A stretch of 37,200 nt of DNA. Source: JAEUPI01 sp035764445 (GTDB lineage: Bacteria > Pseudomonadota > Gammaproteobacteria > Burkholderiales > Burkholderiaceae_C). The translations under genes and the position numbers were made by a program. Location of the stretch: assembly GCA_035764445.1 (NCBI GenBank), contig DASTZF010000414.1, forward strand, positions 1 to 37,200, written 5' to 3'. A model generated the notes under the pieces. It saw only the letters and a list, made by a program, of their open reading frames with translations. It was not told where the DNA came from and did not search any database. Of this stretch, positions 30,947 to 37,200 are shown one piece after another. The stretch's first letter is position 1. Each line of letters begins with the position of its first letter.

Positions 30947-33598
30947 ATGAAGCTGTCGACGCAGCAGTTGGCGCGCCTGAGTCGGCTGCTCGACGATGTG
31001 GTCGGTGCCGACGAGGCACAACGCGAGCGGTGGCTGCAGGCGCTGCCGCCGGAGCATCGCGACCTCGAGCCCGCGCTGCGGCGGGCGCTGTCGCGCCCCA
31101 GCAGTGACGACCCGCTGGCCACACCGCCGAAGATCGACCTCGCCGACGGTGCCCTCGCGGGCAGCGGCCTGCACGGCGGCGACCGGGTCGGGCCGTACCG
31201 GCTGCTGCGCCGGCTGGGGGCCGGCGGCATGGCCGAGGTGTGGCTGGCCGAGCGCGCCGATGGTGCTTTCAAGCGCGAGGTGGCGCTGAAGACGCCGTCG
31301 CATCAGCCGTGGCGGCAGGACCTCACCGAGCGCTTCGCGGTCGAGCGCGACATCCTGGCGGCGCTCGAGCACCCCCACATCGCGCGCTTCTACGACGCCG
31401 GCGTCAGCAGCGACGGCCGGCCTTACCTCGCGCTCGAGTACGTGCCCGGCCGCAACCTGCTGCAGTGGGCCGACGAGCGCCGGCTCGGCATCCGCGAGCG
31501 CATCGAACTGTTCATGCAGATGCTGCAGGCCGTGCAGTACGCGCACGAGCAGGGCGTCTTGCACCGCGACATCAAGCCGAACAACGTGCTGGTCACCGCG
31601 GACGGGCAGGTCAAGCTGCTGGATTTCGGGGTCGCGCGGTTGATGGAGCGGCCTGCCGACGCCGACCTCACCCGGCTCTACGGACGCGCGCTGACCCCGG
31701 GCTATGCGAGTCCCGAGCAGGCCAAGGGCGAACGCATCGACGCCACCAGCGACGTCTACTCGCTCGGCGTCGTGCTCTACGAGCTGCTGTCGGGGCGGCA
31801 GCCGTTCAAGCTGCTCGGTGGCGCCGCCGATCCCGAACATGCGGTGCAGCCGCCGAGTGCGCGCCTCGACGTCGAGACCGCCGAGGCGCGCGGCGGCAGC
31901 GTGGCGCAGATTGCGCGCGCCGTGCGCGGCGACCTCGACGCGATCACGCTGAAGGCGCTGGCGCCGGCGCCGCCGGACCGCTATGCGGACGCGCCGGCGC
32001 TGGCGCACGAGTTGCGCCGACACCTTGGCCATCGGCCCGTGCACGCGGTGCCAGCCTCGCTGCCGTACCGGGCGCGCAAGTTCGTGCAGCGGCACCGCGT
32101 CGGCGTCGCGCAGGCGGCGCTCGTCGCGCTGGTGGCTGTCGCCGTGGGCGGCTACGCGCTGCTGCAGCGATCGCCGAGCGTCCCGCCGCCGGCGGCCGTC
32201 GCGACAACGCCGGGCGCAACAGCGGCTGCTGCGACCGACAAATCGATCGCCGTGCTGCCGTTCGCCGACCTGAGCGAGCAGCGCGACCAGGAGCACTTCG
32301 CCGACGGGCTGGCCGACGAGCTGATCGATCGTCTGGCGCGCAGCCCGAACCTGCGCGTGATCGCGCGCACGTCTGCGTTCGCGTTCAAGGGCCGGAACGA
32401 GGACGCGCGGACGATCGCTGCCAGCCTCGGCGTGTCGTACGTGCTGCTCGGCAGCGTGCGCACGAGCGGCGACGTGATACGCATCGGCGCGCAGCTGGTG
32501 CGTGCTTCCGACGGCCAGCACCTGTGGTCGCAGACCTACGACCGCCAGCTGGCCGACATCTTCAAGGTGCAGGACGACATCGCCGGCGCGGTCGCGCGTG
32601 CGCTCGAGGCGGTGCTGAGCGCCCGCCCGGCGCACGGCACGATCCGGCCTCCCAACGTCGACGCCTACAACCTGGTGCTGCAGGGGGAGGTTTATCTGAA
32701 CGGCCCGTTCGAGCGCGACGCACAGCGCGCCGAGGTGTCGTTCAAGAAGGCGATCGCGCTCGACCCCGGATACGCGCTGCCGTGGGTCAGGCTCGCGATG
32801 CTGTACATGCGACAGGCTTACCTGTCGTGGCTGCCGAGGCAGCAGGCCCACCAGCTGGCGCGCGAGGCGATCGACCAGGCGCTGCAGATCGACCCCGGCT
32901 CGATTGCCGCGCATGCGGCACGCTTCCGCTACCTGGTGCGGGTCGACATGGCATGGCCGCAGGCGCGCGCCGAGCTCGACCGCATGCGTGCGATCGACCT
33001 GAGGGATCCGGTGCTGCTGCCCGAGTGCGAGGCGCAATGGGCCAGCATCACCGGCAACCTCACCGAGGCGATCAAGATCCAGGGCCAGATCGTCGCGCGC
33101 GACCCGCTCAACGCGGCGGCGATCGGCGCGCTGGCGACCTATCTGCTGCACGGCGACCGCTTCGAGGAGTCGCTGGCGCTGTTTCGCCACGAGCTGCGGC
33201 TGAGCCCGCATGCGATCGGCAACCATGGCCTGATCGGCATCGACCTGGCGCTGCTCGGCCGTCACGACGACGCGCTGGCCGAGATCGCCAACGAGCGCCA
33301 CAAAGGCTACCGCGTGTGGGCGCTGGCGCTGGCGCACGCGCTGGCCGGGCGCGCCGACGAGTCCGATGCCGCGCTGGCGGAGCTCAAGCTGTCGCCGGCC
33401 ACCAACGCGTACTACGTCGCGCAGGTCTACGCGCTGCGCGGCAAGCGCACGCCGGCGTTCGAGTGGCTGAACCGCGCCTGCCTCGAGCGGCAAAGCGGCT
33501 GCGAGAGCCTGACGATCGACCGCTTCCTGCGCGAGCTGCGCAGCGACCCGCGCTACCGCGCGCTGCTGATCAAGCTCAGGCTCGACGGCGTTGCCTGA
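30947..33598 (+). CDS. Transmembrane Ser/Thr protein kinase with TolB-like and TPR regions
   Basis: An 883-residue Hanks-type kinase. Kinase domain about 84-365: glycine loop GAGGMAEVW (91-99), Lys115 in VALK, HRDIKPNN (206-213), DFG (226-228) and SPEQA (255-259). A single TM helix is at about 386-407. The periplasmic part starts with a TolB-like/FlgO-type domain (about 432-545; KSIAVLPFADLS, FADGLADELIDRLA, YVLLGSVRTSGD, LWSQTYDRQ), then about 300 residues of TPR-like helices (AIALDPGYALPWVRLA, ALQIDPGSIAAHAARF). The first 80 residues are a helical extension seen in kinases next to this sigma group. It would phosphorylate cytoplasmic targets, perhaps the sigma factor, in response to an envelope signal. 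Confidence 0.93.
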   Translation: MKLSTQQLARLSRLLDDVVGADEAQRERWLQALPPEHRDLEPALRRALSRPSSDDPLATPPKIDLADGALAGSGLHGGDRVGPYRLLRRLGAGGMAEVWLAERADGAFKREVALKTPSHQPWRQDLTERFAVERDILAALEHPHIARFYDAGVSSDGRPYLALEYVPGRNLLQWADERRLGIRERIELFMQMLQAVQYAHEQGVLHRDIKPNNVLVTADGQVKLLDFGVARLMERPADADLTRLYGRALTPGYASPEQAKGERIDATSDVYSLGVVLYELLSGRQPFKLLGGAADPEHAVQPPSARLDVETAEARGGSVAQIARAVRGDLDAITLKALAPAPPDRYADAPALAHELRRHLGHRPVHAVPASLPYRARKFVQRHRVGVAQAALVALVAVAVGGYALLQRSPSVPPPAAVATTPGATAAAATDKSIAVLPFADLSEQRDQEHFADGLADELIDRLARSPNLRVIARTSAFAFKGRNEDARTIAASLGVSYVLLGSVRTSGDVIRIGAQLVRASDGQHLWSQTYDRQLADIFKVQDDIAGAVARALEAVLSARPAHGTIRPPNVDAYNLVLQGEVYLNGPFERDAQRAEVSFKKAIALDPGYALPWVRLAMLYMRQAYLSWLPRQQAHQLAREAIDQALQIDPGSIAAHAARFRYLVRVDMAWPQARAELDRMRAIDLRDPVLLPECEAQWASITGNLTEAIKIQGQIVARDPLNAAAIGALATYLLHGDRFEESLALFRHELRLSPHAIGNHGLIGIDLALLGRHDDALAEIANERHKGYRVWALALAHALAGRADESDAALAELKLSPATNAYYVAQVYALRGKRTPAFEWLNRACLERQSGCESLTIDRFLRELRSDPRYRALLIKLRLDGVA

Positions 33599-33689
33599 GG
33601 CGAGCCTTCGGCGAACGGTTCAGCTCCGCCACGACCGCAGCGCGGCGAAAGTCGCTAGCATCGTCCGGCGCACCACGCGGAGAACAAGC

Positions 33690-34733
33690 ATGGACATCGG
33701 GGTGCAGAGGGTTGCGGGCGTGCCGATGACGAGGCGGGTCGCGCTGCGGGTTGCCGGCGTGCTGATGCTGCCGCTGTCGGCGGGCGCTCAACAGGTGGCC
33801 AAGGTCTATCGCGTCGGCTTTCTGTCGATGGGCGTTCCCGACCCCACGGGCGGGCCCGCTGCGGGCGCCGACCTGCGACCGCTCGAGGCGTTCAAGCAGG
33901 GGTTGCTTGACGCCGGCTGGGTTGAAGGACGCAACCTGGTCATCGAGTACCGCCTCGCCGAGGGCCGGCCCGATCGATTGGCCACCATGGCGGAAGACCT
34001 GGCCAGCCGCAAGGTGGACCTCATCGCCGCGACGCCGACGCCCGCCGCGGCCGCTGCTCTCAAAGCGACGCGGACGATACCGATCGTCGGAATGGGCCTC
34101 GTCGAGCCGGTGGCGCTGGGACTTGTCGTCAGCCTCGCGAACCCGGGAGGCAACCTGACCGGACTGACCTACAGCGTCGGTTCCGACATCTACGGCAAGC
34201 AACTGCAGCTGCTGAAGCAGATGGTGCCGCAGGCACGCCGTGTGGCGCTGCTGGTGAACATCGGCAGCAGTCCGGCGATGCCGCTGATCGTCGACAGCGT
34301 GAAGACCGCTGCCGCCTCGCTGGGCCTGCAGCTCCAGGTCGTGCCGGCGCGTGGCCCCGACGACTTCGACGCTGCGTTCGCGTCGATGGCGGCGGAAAAG
34401 GCGGGATCGCTGCTGGTGATGGGAGACTCGGTGTTCTTCTACCACCGGCTGCGGCTCAACGAGCTGGCGATGAAGCACAGGCTGCCATCGATGTCGACCC
34501 AGGGGCAATGGGCCGAGGCGGGCGGCTTGATCGCCTACGGCCCCAACATGTCCGACCTGTTTCGTCGCGGCGCCGGCTACATCGACAAGATTCTGCGCGG
34601 TGCGCAGCCGCGCCACCTGCCGATCGAGCAGCCCACCAAGTTCGAGCTGTTCATCAACCTCAAGACGGCCGCCGCGCTGGGCCTGACGGTGCCGCAGCCG
34701 ATGTTGCTGTCGGCCGATCAGGTGATCCGCTGA
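33690..34733 (+). CDS. ABC-type substrate-binding protein (TrpX/YtrX-like)
   Basis: A 347-residue periplasmic binding protein of the ABC_sub_bind family. The signal peptide is MTRRVALRVAGVLMLPLSAGA (start 33726 is a good alternative to ATG 33690, which adds 12 residues). Landmarks: VYRVGFLSMG, FKQGLLDAGWVEGRNLVIEYRLAEGRPDRL, LASRKVDLIAA, IPIVGMG, LANPGGNLTGLTY, KQLQLLKQMVPQARRVALLVN and a C-terminal ADQVIR. Relatives sit with a permease and ATPase and bind Trp or other solutes; here no permease or ATPase is next to it. Stand-alone copies of this type are common in Burkholderiales and rhizobia. Confidence 0.88.
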   Translation: MDIGVQRVAGVPMTRRVALRVAGVLMLPLSAGAQQVAKVYRVGFLSMGVPDPTGGPAAGADLRPLEAFKQGLLDAGWVEGRNLVIEYRLAEGRPDRLATMAEDLASRKVDLIAATPTPAAAAALKATRTIPIVGMGLVEPVALGLVVSLANPGGNLTGLTYSVGSDIYGKQLQLLKQMVPQARRVALLVNIGSSPAMPLIVDSVKTAAASLGLQLQVVPARGPDDFDAAFASMAAEKAGSLLVMGDSVFFYHRLRLNELAMKHRLPSMSTQGQWAEAGGLIAYGPNMSDLFRRGAGYIDKILRGAQPRHLPIEQPTKFELFINLKTAAALGLTVPQPMLLSADQVIR

Positions 34734-34746
34734 ACGGCCGGCACTG

Positions 34747-35826
34747 TCACGACGGGCTCAGCACACCGCGGCGCATCTGGTCGCGCTCGATCGACTCGAA
34801 CAGCGCCTTGAAGTTGCCCTCGCCGAAACCATCGTCGCCCTGGCGCTGGATGAACTCGAAGAACACCGGCCCGAGCAGCGTCTCGGAGAAGATCTGCAGC
34901 AGCAATCGGGGCTTGCCGCCTTTGGTGGAGCCGTCGAGCAGGATGCCGCGTGTCTGCAGCTCGGCCACCGGCTGGCCGTGTCCGGGCAAGCGCTCGTCGA
35001 GCATCTCGTAGTAGACCTCGTTGGGTGCGGCCATCAGCGGCACGCCGGCCAGCGCCAGCTTGTCGATGGTCGAGCACAGGTCATCGGTGAGCAGCGCGAC
35101 GTGCTGGATGCCCTCGCCGTTGAACTTCATCAGGAACTCTTCGATCTGCCCGGTGCCGCCCTTGGACGACTCCTCGTTCAGCGGGATGCGGATCTGGCCG
35201 TCGGGCGCGGTCATCGCCTTGCTGGTCAGGCCGGTGTACTCGCCCTGGATGTCGAAGTAGCGGATCTCGCGGAAGTTGAACAACCGCTCGTAATACTGGG
35301 CCCAGAACGCCATGCGGCCGCGGTAGACGTTGTGCGTCAGATGGTCGACGCGCTTCAGGCCGTGGCCCGCCGGATGGCGCGGCGCGCCGTCGACCCACTC
35401 GACATCGATGTCGTAGATGCTCTTGCCGTCTTCGAAGCGGTCGATCAGGTACAGCGGCGCGCCGCCGATGCCCTTGATCGCCGGCAGGCGCAGCTCCATC
35501 GGCCCGGTGGGCATCTCGACCGGCTGCGCGCCGTTGTCGAGTGCGAGCTGATAGGCCTTGTGCGAGTCCTTGACGCGAAACGCCAGCCCGCACGCCGACG
35601 GCCCATGCTCGGCGGCAAAGTACGCGGCCTGGCTGCGCGGCTCGCGATTGACGATGAAGTTGATGTCGCCCTGCCGAAACAGCAGCACGTCCTTGCTGCG
35701 GTGCTGGGCCACCAGGCTGAAGCCGAGCTGGCCGAACAACGGCTCCAGCACGTTGGGCGCGGGCGAAGCGAACTCGACGAACTCGAACCCCATCAGGCCC
35801 ATGGGGTTGGCGAACGGATCGGCCAT
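34747..35826 (-). CDS. hppD: 4-hydroxyphenylpyruvate dioxygenase
   Basis: A 359-residue non-heme Fe(II) dioxygenase that turns 4-hydroxyphenylpyruvate into homogentisate in tyrosine breakdown. Two vicinal-oxygen-chelate halves are seen. Metal ligands are His162 (VDHLTHNVYRG), His242 (GIQHVALLTDD) and Glu324 (VFFEFIQRQG). Also diagnostic are LMGFEFVEFASP at the start, EIRYFDIQGEYTGL, and RLLLQIFSETLLGP followed by GDDGFGEGNFKALFESIERDQ. AAGGAG lies upstream of ATG 35826. It stands alone between the ABC binding protein and the aminopeptidase; homogentisate dioxygenase is not in the window. Confidence 0.96.
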   Translation of the reverse strand: MADPFANPMGLMGFEFVEFASPAPNVLEPLFGQLGFSLVAQHRSKDVLLFRQGDINFIVNREPRSQAAYFAAEHGPSACGLAFRVKDSHKAYQLALDNGAQPVEMPTGPMELRLPAIKGIGGAPLYLIDRFEDGKSIYDIDVEWVDGAPRHPAGHGLKRVDHLTHNVYRGRMAFWAQYYERLFNFREIRYFDIQGEYTGLTSKAMTAPDGQIRIPLNEESSKGGTGQIEEFLMKFNGEGIQHVALLTDDLCSTIDKLALAGVPLMAAPNEVYYEMLDERLPGHGQPVAELQTRGILLDGSTKGGKPRLLLQIFSETLLGPVFFEFIQRQGDDGFGEGNFKALFESIERDQMRRGVLSPS

Positions 35827-36019
35827 GATTCTTGACTCCTTCGAAGGGCGCTTGGCGCCCGTTGATCGACTAGCGGCTGTACAGCGTGTGGCGTCGATTC
35901 GTCGGAGGCGCGCACGGAACACCGCGCACGCTGCGCGCCAGGTGGTCGCCATAGAAGAGCAGGCTGCCGCGCGGACGCATGCAAAGCATTCTAGGCGCGC
36001 CGCCCTGCCGCTGCATCAA

Positions 36020-36048
36020 TTGACGGCCGCGGGCGGCGGGTGTTGAAT
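36020..36048 (+). promoter_or_regulatory. Possible promoter of the aminopeptidase gene
   Basis: TTGACG (36020-36025), 17 bases, then TTGAAT (36043-36048) lie 24 bases upstream of ATG 36072. The -35 is close to consensus, the -10 is weak. A good GGAGGGAGG ribosome site follows at 36060-36068. Confidence 0.35.
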
Positions 36049-36071
36049 GCCGCCCTTTTGGAGGGAGGTCG

Positions 36072-37200
36072 ATGCCGATCGCTTGGTTGCGGCACTGGCG
36101 ACATTGCGGAGGTTGGCCTTCGGCGTTCGTTGTCGCGCTGCTCGCGTTGGCCGTCTCGGGGACGGCGCTGCCGGCCAGCGCGCAGGAGCGCTTTCGCTTC
36201 GATGCCACGCCCGGACGCCTCAGCAAGGATGCGATCCCGGTCCACTACAAGCTGGCGTTCGACCTCGACCCCGAGCGCGACACGTTCGACGGCCGCGCTG
36301 AGATCGAGTTGCGTGTGCGCAGGCCGAGCGCGGCCATCGAGCTGCATGCGCACGAGTTGCAGGCCGCGAGCGCACAGCTCGTCAGCGGGCAGCGTAGGCG
36401 CGGCTTGACCGTCACAGCGAACGCCGAAGCGCAGACCTGGCGGCTCGCGCCGAGCGATGGCACGCCGATCGCCGCGGGGACTCATCGCCTGGTGATCGCC
36501 TATGCGGGCAAGGTGCAGCGGCAGGGCGAAGGGCTGTACCGCGCGATCGCGATGATCGACGGCAAACCGCAGCCGACGCTGGCGACGCAGCTCGAACCGA
36601 TCCACGCGCGCCGCGTGTTTCCTGCCTTCGACGAGCCGGCGTTCCGTGCGCGCTTCGACGTTGCCGTGCGCGCGCCGGCGCACTACGAGGTGCTGGCCAA
36701 CATGCCACGCACCCGACGCGAGGCGCGTGGCGCGACGGTCACGCACGCCTTCGCACCGACCCCTCCGATGCCGAGCTACCTGATGGCGATCGCGGTCGGG
36801 CGCTACGACATGCTCGAGGGCCGCGCGGCGGGCGTGCCGCTGCGCATCGTGACCACACCGGGCAAGCGTGAGCAGGGGCGCTACGCGCTCGACGTGACGG
36901 CTCAGCTGCTGCCGTACTACCGCGACTACTTCGGTGCGCCGTACGCATTGCCCCGGCTCGATCAGGTGGCGGTGCCATCGACGCGTTGGGGCGCGATGGA
37001 GGACTGGGGGTTGATCTCGTATGCGGAGGACGCCCTGCTGATCGACCCCGCGCACACCAGCCCGGCGCAGCAGCGCGAAGTGTTCTCGGTGGTTGCCCAC
37101 GAGGTGTCGCACCAATGGTTCGGCAACTTGGTCACCGCGGCGTCGTGGAACGAGATCTGGCTCAACGAGGCGTTCGCGACCTGGATGGCGACCAAGGCGA
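36072..37200 (+). CDS. Exported M1 family aminopeptidase (partial, runs off end)
   Basis: The first 376 residues of a zinc aminopeptidase. A signal peptide (FVVALLALAVSGTALPASA, cut before QERF) directs it out of the cytoplasm. The N-terminal beta domain has IPVHYKLAFDLDPERDTFDGRAEIEL; then QLEPIHARRVFPAFDEPAFRARF. The catalytic domain has HEVSH (zinc His343, catalytic Glu344, His347) and the third ligand Glu366 in WLNEAFATWM. The substrate-binding motif reads GAMED (307-311) rather than the usual GAMEN. GGAGG lies before ATG 36072. The C-terminal two-thirds are beyond the window end. Confidence 0.92.
   Translation, partial: MPIAWLRHWRHCGGWPSAFVVALLALAVSGTALPASAQERFRFDATPGRLSKDAIPVHYKLAFDLDPERDTFDGRAEIELRVRRPSAAIELHAHELQAASAQLVSGQRRRGLTVTANAEAQTWRLAPSDGTPIAAGTHRLVIAYAGKVQRQGEGLYRAIAMIDGKPQPTLATQLEPIHARRVFPAFDEPAFRARFDVAVRAPAHYEVLANMPRTRREARGATVTHAFAPTPPMPSYLMAIAVGRYDMLEGRAAGVPLRIVTTPGKREQGRYALDVTAQLLPYYRDYFGAPYALPRLDQVAVPSTRWGAMEDWGLISYAEDALLIDPAHTSPAQQREVFSVVAHEVSHQWFGNLVTAASWNEIWLNEAFATWMATKA

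Noticed and set aside
29246..33493. Very long open frame (about 1,415 codons) on the minus strand
   Set aside because: Only the part from 30127 down is a gene. The rest is a GC-rich shadow opposite the kinase and sigma factor, with low-complexity Arg/Gln/Val sequence.

Overview
The window is high-GC DNA with dense coding on both strands, short gaps, many 1-4 base gene overlaps and strong G/C third-position bias. This fits a betaproteobacterium of the order Burkholderiales. Two further signs agree: five Bug-type (tripartite tricarboxylate receptor-like) periplasmic binding proteins, and GC-rich hairpin repeats of a kind common in that group. No rRNA, tRNA, CRISPR array, transposase or phage gene was seen.

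Layout. (1) 68-1141 encodes an endonuclease/exonuclease/phosphatase-fold protein. Facing it is a four-gene minus-strand operon (3766 to 1158): GNAT acetyltransferase, VIT1/CCC1-like membrane protein, purine-type nucleoside deaminase and urease accessory protein UreD. No urease structural genes are visible. (2) 3880-4626 is a secreted DUF3047 protein. (3) 4666-15352 is a purine/ureide degradation island. The minus-strand operon puuE, uraD-allC fusion, M20 hydrolase and NCS1 permease is chained by ATGA overlaps. It is divergent from hiuH, a class II aldolase and two Bug receptors, followed by a repeat element and puuD (urate hydroxylase). Together these convert urate through 5-hydroxyisourate, OHCU, allantoin and allantoate toward ureidoglycolate. 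Xanthine dehydrogenase and the last ureide steps are not in the window. (4) 15371-18607 holds a CHRD lipoprotein, an amino-acid-type binding lipoprotein, a GFA protein, a ferredoxin/double-CDGSH protein and a TetR regulator. (5) 18607-20390 is the tetR / FAD monooxygenase divergent pair, with three related operator-like sequences between them, followed by a MaoC hydratase. (6) 20474-23004 is a compact five-gene minus-strand operon: conserved membrane protein, PaaI thioesterase, GFA protein, RraA-like protein and gamma-glutamylcyclotransferase-like protein. (7) 23157-29091 is a group rich in Bug receptors, with a class II aldolase, a 4,5-dihydroxyphthalate-decarboxylase-like gene broken by a one-base frameshift, and an exported amidohydrolase. 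(8) 29246-33598 pairs a membrane c-type-heme (DUF3365) HAMP protein with a divergent ECF sigma factor and a transmembrane Ser/Thr kinase carrying TolB-like and TPR regions. (9) 33690-37200 holds an ABC-type binding protein, 4-hydroxyphenylpyruvate dioxygenase and the first part of an exported M1 aminopeptidase that runs off the end.

The best candidates for something not well described are the heme protein / sigma factor / kinase module, the uraD-allC operon with its repeat-bearing M20 enzyme, and the unusual crowd of solute receptors without any matching membrane transporter subunits. Function calls rest on family recognition by eye; no database search was possible.
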